The translations under genes were made by a program, and so were the position numbers. Below, piece by piece: positions 29,801 through 39,081 of a DNA stretch of 64,000 bases (the stretch's first letter is position 1; every line of letters begins with the position of its first letter). The DNA is from an uncultured Myxococcales bacterium (GTDB lineage Bacteria; Myxococcota_A; UBA9042), in NCBI GenBank assembly GCA_903840165.1, contig CAIMEY010000030.1, forward strand, positions 62,001 through 126,000, written 5' to 3'. Below the pieces are notes generated by a model. The model was not told the origin of the DNA, made no database searches, and saw only the letters and a program-made list of their open reading frames with translations.

Positions 29801-30123
29801 CCCTCGACGCGGCAGAGCAGCTCGGCGAATTTCGCAATCGTTTGGTGCGATTCACATTGATGCCGTGGGTTGTCGCCGACTCCACGGCCGACGCATTGGC
29901 GCTACAGCAGCAGCAGGACGAGTTGGCCAGTGTCCTCGCCAACATCGCTGTTCATGAAGAGGAATTTGTTGCGCGGTGGTGCGCTCGCTGGCGCGCACTG
30001 CTGCCGCCGGGGCCCCTGCATCAGCGCTGCCTGGTCCAAGTGACCCTAAGTCCTTTGCGGGTTGGCGCAAAGCACTCGGCGTCATGGACTTTTGGCCGGG
30101 GACCCGGCCGAACGCAGGAGTGA
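26854..30123 (+). CDS. large TPR/HEAT-repeat exported protein
   Basis: 1,089 aa when started at ATG 26854, where a signal peptide begins (SKRFGSIATLIALLTWPYQGHA). The frame is open much further upstream, but that part lacks sense. Residues about 60-750 are degenerate tetratricopeptide repeats, helical pairs rich in A, L and Q such as QIAQGYADALAAAGQATEARAVVDQAL. Residues about 770-930 turn into HEAT-like repeats (LRRDMALVLGMQGDESSATLLVQQML...). Such solenoids serve as scaffolds for protein complexes in the periplasm or at the outer membrane. The last 13 codons and the stop are supplied by the dispersed repeat starting at 30085, so the original C-terminus may have been replaced. Confidence 0.82.
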   Translation: MDSLRHSCLTSKRFGSIATLIALLTWPYQGHAWSARKTVPAQHHATHGRTTAKHDEVDLAARVAGLLKAPHLDGRVALLTLKSCVLAREMALAVDIAQAIAVAPGMPASVIVDAASALAQGQDLPVQRQLWQKAWQMAGQNRVLGPQIAQGYADALAAAGQATEARAVVDQALKRTAQGQRRGLFERLVALARVQGDLQATVTLLQVWSDPDAFVLTSELQQELGQDSDALASLRQAWQRFPMHRGLQAAYSKLLVRQGEREELQQLIAQVVHRLPSDPLPWLAVIDADIEAKANEHARELSDELANRYPRHEALLEALIDREQRLGADPKRIQKLYTHLLTAAPKQMAYYEAWADWLISRGQVQPAEAVLMDMRHNSPDPFSTLQKIVQLWLNHGRYAQALHAVGEMQQARSKDLKTLRMLALVTAHVGKPADTEPLWLELTALADSPTQADRSRALEARQALVALYRKLGVSEAKLGALTQTILKNNENLGAFLLLLDLYADRDAPTPAQRVAWQSVAESAQKRFGKDSEVLQAIIHVYLQAGDRQAALPVIEQLAALDADSAEEPLTQWLEWSLARGQSQAANRAQGWLLHEATDGKPSAAVLVKLGDLRRRYGDVDGAAVLYRRAAGPGGRDVQAVARLAALFRAAGRAQDEQAALREIVARATQADDLEDACNRLLMLSVSAGHAADLVRWLDAVAPQHPRRDLLLRVRTSAYDAWLRAAPLETALGERQAAPAANAIGDAVQSGELAQQVRVLHQSAALHQPLPTASIRLLLTGNSAVLRRDMALVLGMQGDESSATLLVQQMLQSRDNDEDVIRAQMAALAVLPPVAGVTDVLHTLLQQPEPAAVAAVLLGKMGAGNCLKDLRELARSSRRDAGALGYMAVGLWLGHLHSPPAAESLEGTALADLLRAAEQALEPAAIGDLQRPAALLWSLAAADLPQARQRLQLAAIRSPSPTLQSLALRLLAHPAPKLEVPAVPLDAAEQLGEFRNRLVRFTLMPWVVADSTADALALQQQQDELASVLANIAVHEEEFVARWCARWRALLPPGPLHQRCLVQVTLSPLRVGAKHSASWTFGRGPGRTQE

Positions 30124-30195
30124 GCCCGCACGCGCAGGCGAAGGGGGGGGCGTGCCCCCCCCTGAAACCAGAAGCAAATCCTGTGCCTCGAACCC
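30085..30195 (+). repeat. dispersed structured intergenic repeat, copy 1
   Basis: About 111 bases that match, in reverse orientation, the sequence at 60529-60636. The shared blocks include the cores AACGCAGG-R-GTGAGCCCGCA and TGAAAC..GAAGC. Two hairpins are evident: GGCCGGG-GA-CCCGGCC at the left and an 8-G/8-C stem closed by CGTG near the middle. It overlaps the 3' end of the TPR gene. Confidence 0.75.
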
Positions 30196-30584
30196 ACAAG
30201 GAACCACGGGTTGGAGGTACGAGCCCGTCGTGCGCGTGATGCACGCCTTGCTGCTGCGGATGCCGGCCGACCGTAGCGCGGCCAACCAGGAGTTCCCCAA
30301 GGGTTTGGCTGACCGTCGCCGACGCGCAAGTGACCCAGGCCTGCTCTGTGCGTTCCTGGCCCAAGCGACTGTCGATGGAGTTTCCCTCAGGCCAAGGCCT
30401 CGCTATACTCAAGTTCATACGCGCGCGGCGTCCGGGTACAACGGTGACCAGAGGGCAGACACCGCGTTTGCCTCGACGGTCAGGTGCCAGAGAGACCCGA
30501 CCGCCGACTTCGCTGATCCTTCAGCGGAAACGCGTTCGATACGACCGGCAAGACCATGGCCAAGGCGCCGGGCAAGGGGTTGCG
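30124..30584. other. 460-base region upstream of the giant MopE-repeat gene
   Basis: Holds most of repeat copy 1 (to 30195), a candidate promoter at 30381-30409, and a long leader. The giant frame is open from 30330, but translation before 30585 shows no signal peptide or family features. Confidence 0.5.
30381..30409 (+). promoter_or_regulatory. possible promoter of the giant MopE-repeat gene
   Basis: TATACT (30404-30409) is a good -10 match, and TTTCCC 17 bases upstream is a weak -35. It would give a 5' leader of about 170 bases. Confidence 0.35.
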
Positions 30585-33500
30585 ATGCAGCTGGCAGCAG
30601 AAACTAAGAAAAGCTTTGCCTTCCGCGTTATTGGGCGCAACCTAGCCCTTGCGATTGCCGTCCTAGCCGGCATGTTCGCAAGCAGTTGCGGCACCAAGGT
30701 CGTGGACTATACGACACTGTACCTCAACGTCCGCAGTGAACCTACGCAAACCCCGATTGTGGCTCTTGATCTTGCCGTGCACAGCCTGCCAGGCGTGACG
30801 CCCGAGGTGATCATGCCGCCCCCAGGGGAGACCGCCGGCTACGTATTCGCGCTGCCCGCCAATCAAGTGCTTGTATCTTCTCCATTTTTGCTCAAGGTGC
30901 AGTTGACCGACGCCGGAGGTCAGTATCAGCTGCGGGTGCGCGGCCTCGATAAGGACAACACGGTGGTGGCTTCGGCCTTCTTGGTGATCGACACACGCAA
31001 TAAAGCCATGCAGGACGTGATGTTACGCGCCCCCAAGGCGGACTGTGACGCCGATGCGGACGGCGTGCCTGATTGCAACAAGCCCGGCTGCTGCGCGGAC
31101 AAGAACCTTTTGCCGGGCGATTGCAATGACGACCCGGCCAATAAGGGAAAAGAATCAAGTCCTTTCAACAAGGAAGATCCGTGTACGCAGTGTGGCGACG
31201 GCGTCGATCAGGACTGCAATGGTTCGGACACGCCCTGCGTCGATACTGACGGCGACAAGATTCCCGATTGCCAGGAAACCAAGTGCGGGCCGGGCGCAGC
31301 CAATGACCCGACCGTCTACCCAGGCGCTGCCGAAGTCTGCGATGGTAAAGACAATGATTGCAACGGAGCCGTCGATGACGGGCTGCCGTTTGTCGACATC
31401 GACGGCAAGTCAGCCGTCGGCAAGAAGGGCGACGCTTGCGGCAAGGGAATCTGTGCCGGCGGCACCATCGTTTGCGCGCCGGTCGATAAGGACGGCAAAT
31501 CCACCTCCTTGGTGTGTGACACGGCGATCAAGAAGGCAGCCGCGGAAGATTGCAGCAACAACCTCGACGATGATTGCGACGGCAAAATCAACAACGGCTG
31601 TACGCCCCAAGACATCGATGCCGACGGCATTTCCAACGACGATGAAGACGCCGCCTGCATGTTTAAGTATGCGAAATTTCATGCAGAATACCACCCCAAT
31701 GCGCCGGAGAAGTGTTGTCTGCCTGGCAAGGATAAGGATCTGTGCGACACAAATTGTGATAAGCAAATTACGCCTTGCGACCCAGACGACAAGGACGGCG
31801 ATGGGCAAACCGCAGGCAAGGATGACGATTGCGACGACACCAACCCGATGGTCAACCACAAAGCCGCAGAAAAATGCGGAGATGGCATTGATCAGGACTG
31901 TCAGGGAGGCGATGCCAAGTGCGACGCCAGCTTTATCGACGTCGATGGCGACCACTGGTCCGCTCCGGCCGACTGCGACGACAACAATGCGGCAGTCAAT
32001 CCGGACGCCAAGGAAGTTTGTGATTCGATTGACAATGATTGCAATGGCATTGCCGACGACACCAACCCGGAAACCGGCGACGCGACCACCAAGGCCGACG
32101 CAGTCTGCGGCAACGACAAAGGCGAGTGCTTCAAGCAGCGCGGCTCGAGCGTCTGCAAGCACTATCCGGCCGGGCAAGAACCCGACACTTTAGACTGTCT
32201 GACCAAGCCTTTTGACGCAAAGTCTCTGATTTGCGTCGGTTGTTTTGGCGACCACCGGCCCGCGGCCAAGGAAACGTGCAACTACCTCGATGACGACTGC
32301 AACGGCACTACAGACGACAACTACCTGTATCCTGAAGAAAAGAGCGGCAACAAGCTGACAACGGTTGGCGTCACGGGCAAACAGGACGTAGCGTGCGACG
32401 GCGTCGGTGCCTGCGGGGTAGGCGTCGTGGAGTGCAACACCGCATTGGACAAAGCAGTTTGCACCACAGACAAGGACGGCAGCCAGCACCAGGACGCGCC
32501 CGACGTCTGCAACAACATTGACGACAACTGCAATGGCAAGACCGACGAAGACTTGACCGCAGTCGGTGACTCCAGCTGCCGCAAGGTCGGCGTGTGCTCG
32601 GGCGCCAATACATCAAGCATTACAACGGTGTGCATTGCGGGCAAGTGGCTCTGTGACTACAGCTCCGTGGCCAAGATCGAATATGACAAGAACCAGCCCT
32701 GCGCCCCCGGCACAGATGGCTGCAATTGCCAAGGGTTAGGTCAGAGCTGCTTTAAGATGGTCGAGGCCAGCTGCGACAGCCTCGACAACGACTGCGATGG
32801 CAAAACCGACGATGATTTCAGCTATTCCGGCCCTGGCGCCTTGGGCAAGACCTTGCTCATCGCCGACCCCTGCGGCACCGGCGAATGCAAGAACGGCACC
32901 GTGGTCTGCAAGGATGCAACCTCGTTGTTCTGCGACAAAGATCCGTTGATCAAAGACGAAATCTGCGATGCCAAGGACAACGACTGCGACGGCCAGACCG
33001 ACGAATTATCCAAGCCTTCCATGGCCTTCGCCAAGAGCCCTTGCCGGCAGATTGCCCCTTGTTCACAGGACACGGTCGTCGCCACTTGCCCAGCAGGCGT
33101 GTGGCAGTGCGACTACAGCAAAGTGCCTGATTATGAAGGCACAAAGATCGTCACGTGCATCCCAAGCAACAACAACGCCAACTGGAGCTGCCCCAGTGAA
33201 ACGGAATTGACCTGCGATGCCAAGGACAACGACTGCGACGGCCAGACCGACGAGGACTTCACCTTCAGCGACCTCGGCGTCGCCAAGAAGATCAGCCAGG
33301 CGTGCGGCACGGGCGAATGCAAGAACGGTACCGTGATTTGCAGCGCGACCCCGGCCAAGAAGGCCCAAGAAATGACCTGTGCCACCCTGGTCAATGTCAA
33401 GACAGAAGTCTGTGATTACAAGGACAATGACTGCAACGGCGTCACGGACGAAAACGTCTCGTACAGCCAGTGGGACGGCACCAAGCTGCCCGTCATCAAC

Positions 33501-36500
33501 CCGTCAGACGGCCTGCAATCCAGTTGCGATGCGGTGGGCGCGTGCGGCGTCGGCGTGGTTGAATGCATTTCCACGATGGCGGCGACCTGCTCGACGGATG
33601 CCAACGGCACCAAACACCAAGATATTGTGGAGTCTTGCAACGATATTGACGACGACTGCAACGGCATCACCGACGACCACTGCGACGACGACAAAGATGG
33701 CTACTGCGATGTCGCACTCAAAGTCAGCACGCCGTCGCCGAAAATCTGCCCCAAGGGCGGCAACGACTGCCAGAAAGACAACGCCAACGTCAATCCGTCG
33801 ATCACCGAAGCCTGCGATTCCATTGACAACAACTGCAATGGCAGCACCGACGAGACCTTCTTCTACAAAGAGCCAAACGGTGTGCCGGTGGTCGTCGGCC
33901 AGCCGTGCGGCCTGGGCGTCTGCGCGGTGAATAGCGCGATCGTTAAATGCCAAGACAAGTCAACGGCTTACTGCCCTGGGTATCTGCCTTTGGCCGAAAT
34001 CTGCGACGGCAAGGACAACGACTGCAACGGGATCACCGATGATGGCTGCGACGACGACGCCGACGGTTACTGCGACGCGACGATGATCTTGGCCCCCGGA
34101 TTCTTGTGCAAGAACACAAAGATTGGCGCGATCAAGGGCGACGATTGCGACGACAAGAACGACAAGATCAGCCCGGCCGCCACCGAAATCTGTGACGGCA
34201 TCGACAACCAGTGTGACGCCAAGACCGACGAAGGCTGCGACGACGACGGCGACAAGTACTGCGACAGCAAAATGACCATGACCAGCACGGCGTTATGCAG
34301 TAAGTCCAGCCTGCCAGCAGTGGGCCAAGTCAAGGCAGGCGACGACTGCGACGACACCGTTTTGACCACCAATCCAGGGGCCGTAGAAACCTGCGACGAC
34401 GTCGACAATAACTGCAACAGCACCACCGACGATGCCTGCGACAAAGATGGCGACAAGTACTGCGACGCGGCCAAGACGGTGCTGACCCCGCCGGGAACGC
34501 CTGCCGGAACCCTGCCCAAAGTCTGCCCAAACACGGCAAAAGCGGGCCTGGGCGACGATTGCAATGACAACGACAAGAACATCAATCCGGCCGCCATCGA
34601 AATCTGTGACGGCATTGACAACAACTGCTCGACCAAGACGGACGAGGGCTGCGATGACGATGCCGACGGCTTCTGCGACGCGGCGATGACCATGACCAGC
34701 GCCGCCTTGTGCAGCAAGTCGACCAAGCCAGCGGCCGGGCAAACCAAGGCCGGCGACGACTGCAACGACGCAAATGACAAGGTATTTCCTGGCCAGATCG
34801 AGGCCTGCAATGACCTCGACGACAACTGCTCAGGCAAGGCCGACGAAGGCTGTGACGATGACGCTGACGGCTACTGCGACAGCACGATGGTCGTGGTCAC
34901 GCCCGCCGGCAAACCAGCCGGTTCATCGCCAACGAGTTGCAGCAGCAGCAAGCCGGGCCAAGGCGATGACTGCAACGACACCAATCCGTCCATCAAGCCG
35001 AGCGCCCCGGAAGTCTGCAATGATTCCGACGACAACTGCAGCGGCAAGATCGACGAAGGCTGCGACGACGACAAGGACGGCTATTGCGACGTGACCATGA
35101 CCGTGGTCGCTCCGTTTGGCAAACCCGGCGTAGTGCCAAGCATTTGCCTCCTGAGCAAGCTCGGCCAGGGTGATGACTGCAACGACGGCGACAAGAACGT
35201 CAATCCCGGGGCCGCTGAGACGTGCGCCACCCCCAACGTCGACGACAACTGCAACGGCCAAACGGACGAAGACAACGCCTTGAGTTGCGTGACGTATTAC
35301 AAGGACGCCGACCAGGACGGCTACGGCAACAACTCGCCGATCGTCAAAGCGTGCAAGTGCAGTCCAGATTTGGCCAACAAACTCACGGCCATTCAGGCTG
35401 GAGACTGCAATGACGCCAATGCCGCCATCAATCCGGGCGTCAAGGAGAAGTGCGTGACGGCCGGCGTCGATGACAACTGCAATGGCGTTGCCGACGAAGA
35501 TAACGCCGCGGATTGCACCAACTATTGGCTCGACGCCGACAGCGACACCTACGGCATTGGCGCACCCAAGTGCATGTGCTCGCCCGACAGCAAGAACTTC
35601 TTTACGGCGACCCAAGCCAATGACTGCGACGACACCAAGAAGGCCGTCAATCCGGCGGCTGCAGAAGTCTGCAATGGCATTGACGACAACTGCGACACCA
35701 AAATTGATCCTGAAAATTCAGGAGGTTGCAAGGTGTACTACAAGGACGGCGACAGCGACACCTATGGCGACGCAGCAACCGCAGGCAAGTGCTATTGCGC
35801 GGCCGATGCCGTGTACAAAGTGCTGAACAATTCCGACTGCAACGACGCTGTGGCCACGGTCAATCCCGCAGCCGCCGAGATCTGCGATGCCATCGACAAC
35901 AACTGCGACAGCAAGACCGACGATGGCTGCGACGACGATGGCGACCTCTACTGCGATTCCACTATGAATATCGGCAGTACAGCCAAGTGCACCAAGTCCA
36001 GCCTGCCTGCCGTCGGCCAAACCAAGCCAGGTGACGACTGCGACGACACCAAGATCGCCATCAACCCGGGCGCCGCCGAGATCTGCGACGGGGCCGACAA
36101 CAACTGCAAGCTCGGCACCGACGAAGGCTGTGACGACGATGGCGACAAATACTGCGATTCCATCATGACAATCACCAGTACCGCGACGTGCAACAAGTCA
36201 AGTCTGCCAGCGGTCGGCCAGAGCAAGTTGGGCGATGACTGCTTGGACACCGATGCTCTGGTGAACCCGGGCGCTCAGGAAGTGTGCGATGCCGCAGACA
36301 ATAACTGCGTCGGCGGGATTGACGAGCTCTGCGATACGGACGGCGACAAGTACTGCAACAGCGCCATGACGATCACCAGCAAGGCAACGTGCAACAAGTC
36401 CGTTCTTCCTGCCGTTGGCCAGACCAAGTCCGGCGATGACTGCGACGACGCTCAGGCAACGGTGCATCCTGGTGCCAGCGAAATATGCAATAATATTGAT

Positions 36501-38030
36501 GAAAACTGTGATTCTGTCAAGGATGAAGGCTGTGACGACGACGGCGATTTGTACTGCGACTCGGCGATGACCATCGCCAGCACGGCCAAGTGCAGCAACT
36601 CCTCGTTGCCGGTGGTCGGCCAGACCAAGCCGGGCGACGATTGCGACGACACCAAGTCCGCGGTGCACCCCAATGCCACGGAGATTTGCGACGCCATCGA
36701 CAACAACTGCATCAGCGGCATCGACGAACAGTGCGACGCAGATGGCGATAAATACTGCAATTCGGCGATGACCATTGCCGCCACGGCCCAGTGCAATCTC
36801 TCGAGCCTCCCCGTTGGCAACAATACCAAGGCCGGCGATGACTGCGACGACACAAAGGCGAGCGTGCATCCGGGCGGCACGGAAATCTGCAACAATGTTG
36901 ATGAGAACTGCGACTCCGTCAAGGACGAAGGCTGTGACGACGATGGCGACAAGTACTGCGATTCCGGCAAGACCATCGCAAGTACAGCGACTTGCAACCT
37001 TTCAAGCCTCCCCGTCGGCAATGTCACCAAGGCCGGCGACGACTGCGACGATACCAAGGCCAGCGTGCACCCGGGCGCTACAGAAGTCTGCAATGCGATT
37101 GATGAAAACTGCGTAGGCGGCGTTGACGAAGGCTGCGACGATGATGGCGACAAGTATTGCGACGCCGGCTTTACCATCGCAAGTACAGCGACTTGCAACC
37201 TTTCGAGCCTTCCCATCGGCAATGCCACCAAAGCCGGCGACGACTGCGACGATAACAAGGCCAGCGTACACCCGGGTGGCACGGAAATCTGCAATAACAT
37301 TGATGAGAACTGTGATGCCACCAAGGATGAAGGCTGCGACGACGACGGCGATAAGTACTGCGATTCGGGAATGACCATTGCAAGTACAGCGACTTGCAAC
37401 CTTTCCAGCCTTCCGGTCGGCAATGTCACCAAAGCAGGCGACGACTGCGATGACACCAAGGCCAGCATTCACCCGGGTGCCACTGAAGTTTGCAATGCGA
37501 TTGACGAAAACTGCGTAAGCGGCGCTGACGAAGGCTGTGACGACGATGGCGACAAGTACTGCGACGCCAGCTTTACCATCGCAAGTACAGCGACTTGCAA
37601 TCTGTCGAGCTTGCCTAATGGCAATAACACCAAGCTCGGCGACGACTGCGACGATACCAAGGCCGTCAGCCACCCTGGTGCCAAGGAGATTTGCGACGGA
37701 AAAGACAACGATTGCAACACGTTGATCGATGACGCGCTAACGCCAGCCGACTCAAGCTGTAACCTCAAGGGCGTCTGCGCCGCCGCAGCCGTCTGCAATG
37801 GCGTCGCCGGTTGGGGCAGTTGCACGTACGTCGGCCTGCCCAACTACGCGACGCAGGAATCGCTCTGCGACACCCTGGACAACAACTGCGACGGCCTCAC
37901 TGACGACGTATTCACTTATAATGACAGTGGCGTACCGAAGGCTATCGGAGCCACCTGCACCGCTGGCTGCGGCAGTGGCACGGTCAAGTGCAAGGTCGAC
38001 AAGACCGCCGCGGACTGCACCTGTCCTTAG
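30585..38030 (+). CDS. giant MopE-repeat lipoprotein
   Basis: 2,481 aa, from ATG 30585 (AAGGGG 6 bases upstream). The signal peptide (RNLALAIAVLAGMFASSC) ends in a near-lipobox. Residues about 30-145 form a non-repetitive N-terminal domain. The rest contains about 33 motifs of the form E-x-C-x2-x-D-x2-C-x4-x-D-E/D (for example EICDGKDNDCNGITDDGC), most preceded by GDDCDDxxxxxxPGAxE and many followed by CDDDGDKYCDS. The Asp/Asn clusters resemble calcium-binding loops, the paired Cys suggest disulphides in every unit, and the whole would form a long rigid surface fibre. From about 35,930 the units become nearly identical 67-residue repeats. The ligand is unknown; the MopE name denotes the motif only. 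Confidence 0.9.
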   Translation: MQLAAETKKSFAFRVIGRNLALAIAVLAGMFASSCGTKVVDYTTLYLNVRSEPTQTPIVALDLAVHSLPGVTPEVIMPPPGETAGYVFALPANQVLVSSPFLLKVQLTDAGGQYQLRVRGLDKDNTVVASAFLVIDTRNKAMQDVMLRAPKADCDADADGVPDCNKPGCCADKNLLPGDCNDDPANKGKESSPFNKEDPCTQCGDGVDQDCNGSDTPCVDTDGDKIPDCQETKCGPGAANDPTVYPGAAEVCDGKDNDCNGAVDDGLPFVDIDGKSAVGKKGDACGKGICAGGTIVCAPVDKDGKSTSLVCDTAIKKAAAEDCSNNLDDDCDGKINNGCTPQDIDADGISNDDEDAACMFKYAKFHAEYHPNAPEKCCLPGKDKDLCDTNCDKQITPCDPDDKDGDGQTAGKDDDCDDTNPMVNHKAAEKCGDGIDQDCQGGDAKCDASFIDVDGDHWSAPADCDDNNAAVNPDAKEVCDSIDNDCNGIADDTNPETGDATTKADAVCGNDKGECFKQRGSSVCKHYPAGQEPDTLDCLTKPFDAKSLICVGCFGDHRPAAKETCNYLDDDCNGTTDDNYLYPEEKSGNKLTTVGVTGKQDVACDGVGACGVGVVECNTALDKAVCTTDKDGSQHQDAPDVCNNIDDNCNGKTDEDLTAVGDSSCRKVGVCSGANTSSITTVCIAGKWLCDYSSVAKIEYDKNQPCAPGTDGCNCQGLGQSCFKMVEASCDSLDNDCDGKTDDDFSYSGPGALGKTLLIADPCGTGECKNGTVVCKDATSLFCDKDPLIKDEICDAKDNDCDGQTDELSKPSMAFAKSPCRQIAPCSQDTVVATCPAGVWQCDYSKVPDYEGTKIVTCIPSNNNANWSCPSETELTCDAKDNDCDGQTDEDFTFSDLGVAKKISQACGTGECKNGTVICSATPAKKAQEMTCATLVNVKTEVCDYKDNDCNGVTDENVSYSQWDGTKLPVINPSDGLQSSCDAVGACGVGVVECISTMAATCSTDANGTKHQDIVESCNDIDDDCNGITDDHCDDDKDGYCDVALKVSTPSPKICPKGGNDCQKDNANVNPSITEACDSIDNNCNGSTDETFFYKEPNGVPVVVGQPCGLGVCAVNSAIVKCQDKSTAYCPGYLPLAEICDGKDNDCNGITDDGCDDDADGYCDATMILAPGFLCKNTKIGAIKGDDCDDKNDKISPAATEICDGIDNQCDAKTDEGCDDDGDKYCDSKMTMTSTALCSKSSLPAVGQVKAGDDCDDTVLTTNPGAVETCDDVDNNCNSTTDDACDKDGDKYCDAAKTVLTPPGTPAGTLPKVCPNTAKAGLGDDCNDNDKNINPAAIEICDGIDNNCSTKTDEGCDDDADGFCDAAMTMTSAALCSKSTKPAAGQTKAGDDCNDANDKVFPGQIEACNDLDDNCSGKADEGCDDDADGYCDSTMVVVTPAGKPAGSSPTSCSSSKPGQGDDCNDTNPSIKPSAPEVCNDSDDNCSGKIDEGCDDDKDGYCDVTMTVVAPFGKPGVVPSICLLSKLGQGDDCNDGDKNVNPGAAETCATPNVDDNCNGQTDEDNALSCVTYYKDADQDGYGNNSPIVKACKCSPDLANKLTAIQAGDCNDANAAINPGVKEKCVTAGVDDNCNGVADEDNAADCTNYWLDADSDTYGIGAPKCMCSPDSKNFFTATQANDCDDTKKAVNPAAAEVCNGIDDNCDTKIDPENSGGCKVYYKDGDSDTYGDAATAGKCYCAADAVYKVLNNSDCNDAVATVNPAAAEICDAIDNNCDSKTDDGCDDDGDLYCDSTMNIGSTAKCTKSSLPAVGQTKPGDDCDDTKIAINPGAAEICDGADNNCKLGTDEGCDDDGDKYCDSIMTITSTATCNKSSLPAVGQSKLGDDCLDTDALVNPGAQEVCDAADNNCVGGIDELCDTDGDKYCNSAMTITSKATCNKSVLPAVGQTKSGDDCDDAQATVHPGASEICNNIDENCDSVKDEGCDDDGDLYCDSAMTIASTAKCSNSSLPVVGQTKPGDDCDDTKSAVHPNATEICDAIDNNCISGIDEQCDADGDKYCNSAMTIAATAQCNLSSLPVGNNTKAGDDCDDTKASVHPGGTEICNNVDENCDSVKDEGCDDDGDKYCDSGKTIASTATCNLSSLPVGNVTKAGDDCDDTKASVHPGATEVCNAIDENCVGGVDEGCDDDGDKYCDAGFTIASTATCNLSSLPIGNATKAGDDCDDNKASVHPGGTEICNNIDENCDATKDEGCDDDGDKYCDSGMTIASTATCNLSSLPVGNVTKAGDDCDDTKASIHPGATEVCNAIDENCVSGADEGCDDDGDKYCDASFTIASTATCNLSSLPNGNNTKLGDDCDDTKAVSHPGAKEICDGKDNDCNTLIDDALTPADSSCNLKGVCAAAAVCNGVAGWGSCTYVGLPNYATQESLCDTLDNNCDGLTDDVFTYNDSGVPKAIGATCTAGCGSGTVKCKVDKTAADCTCP
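35930..37690 (+). repeat. 201-bp coding tandem repeat
   Basis: The segment encoding 'MTIxSTAxCNxSSLPxG' recurs at exactly 201-base spacing, with equivalent points at 35973, 36174, 36375, 36576, 36777, 36978, 37179, 37380 and 37581. The last copies share long identical stretches (e.g. GCAAGTACAGCGACTTGCAA four times). Units alternate between two types (ENCDSVKDEGC and ENCVGGVDEGC), which points to a 402-bp duplication unit. Confidence 0.92.
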
Positions 38031-38184
38031 ACCCTCTTGGGCAGTGACTTTTGCGCCGAATCAGCTTTTTTATGAATGAAATTAGACAGTCGCCAGGCAC
38101 GCGCCGCAGCGAAAGAAGCAAGAGGTTCCCTGCAATTTTGATAGGTTCTCCTTTGTTCGCCGCCTCGGCCGCGCGGAGCCCGTG

Positions 38185-39081
38185 ATGAGCCACCCAGGTC
38201 AGGACAGTCAACGCCTGGACCCTGCGCACGCCTTGGAAAGGGCCTCTGCTCGGCGACCGGCGACCAAGCCCAAGCCCAAGCCTTTGATCAAGACAGCCCC
38301 GACCTCTGCGGATCGGCGCAAGAGGGCTGAGCCTGACGTGCCCTTGGCGACCATTTGCCGCATTGTGCACATGGACGAATACCTGATTGTTGTCAATAAG
38401 AACGCGGGCTTCCCCGTGGTTCCCTCCGGTCCATTCCAGAAGCGCTCCGTGCTCCTGGCGCTGGCGGCCGCGGGGCACGGTCCCCTGTTTCCTGTCCACT
38501 TGCTCGATCCAGAGGCCACAGGGCTGCTACTGCTGTCACGCACGGAGTTGGCGGCCCAAGCCTTGCGCTGGAACTGGCGGAGCAGCCTCTGTACCCGCGA
38601 GTTTATTGCGGTTTTACAAGGGGATATTGCAGGCGGGCGCGGGCGCATCACGCGAGCTATCGGCGCACTGCAGGTCGGCGACCACATCCGCCACGACGTG
38701 GTTCCCGGCGACCAGGGCGGACGCAATGCGGTAACTTCTTGGTGTTTATTGGCGCGAGGCAAGGGCATGGCCCGCGTACGCGTTACACTTCACGCAGGCC
38801 GATGTCGGCAAATTCGCGCCCATTTCGCCGCGATAGGCTATCCAATCGTCGGCGATCGCAATTACGCCCGCGCCAGAACGGATGTTCCCCTGGGCGCTCT
38901 GGTGGATCTCCCGACGAAGTACAAAGAAATCGAGAACTTGCCGCGCAATCAGATCGCCCTGCACTGCAGCCGCATTGAATTGCCGCACCCAGCGACGCAG
39001 GAGATGACGGTATGGCAAGCGCCGATTCCGCGAGCGATTTTGGCATTGATGCCTGGAGCCTGGATCGTCAACGGCGCGTAA
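38185..39081 (+). CDS. RluA-family pseudouridine synthase-like protein
   Basis: 298 aa, starting at ATG 38185 (a GTG lies 3 bases before). A basic N-terminal tail of about 55 residues is followed by the RluA core. The motif NKNAGFPVVP precedes the catalytic segment, here V-H105-L-L-D108-PEATGLLLLSR. The catalytic Asp is kept, but the usual Arg of HRLD is replaced by Leu. Later motifs are typical: LHAGRCRQIRAHFAAIGYPIVGDRNYA and ALHCSRIELPHP. No S4 domain is seen. It would isomerise uridine in rRNA or tRNA; the target is unknown, and the Arg-to-Leu change could lower or alter activity. The nearest neighbour is nuoB downstream. Confidence 0.85.
   Translation: MSHPGQDSQRLDPAHALERASARRPATKPKPKPLIKTAPTSADRRKRAEPDVPLATICRIVHMDEYLIVVNKNAGFPVVPSGPFQKRSVLLALAAAGHGPLFPVHLLDPEATGLLLLSRTELAAQALRWNWRSSLCTREFIAVLQGDIAGGRGRITRAIGALQVGDHIRHDVVPGDQGGRNAVTSWCLLARGKGMARVRVTLHAGRCRQIRAHFAAIGYPIVGDRNYARARTDVPLGALVDLPTKYKEIENLPRNQIALHCSRIELPHPATQEMTVWQAPIPRAILALMPGAWIVNGA

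Noticed and set aside
35930-37690. CRISPR-like regular repetition
   Set aside because: The period is 201 bp, in frame, and the variable parts are coding variants rather than unique spacers. No cas genes.
148-38030. Copper acquisition function for the MopE-motif proteins
   Set aside because: The motif is shared with MopE, but no methanotrophy genes, copper transporters or known copper-site residues are visible. Generic divalent-metal binding is the most that can be said.
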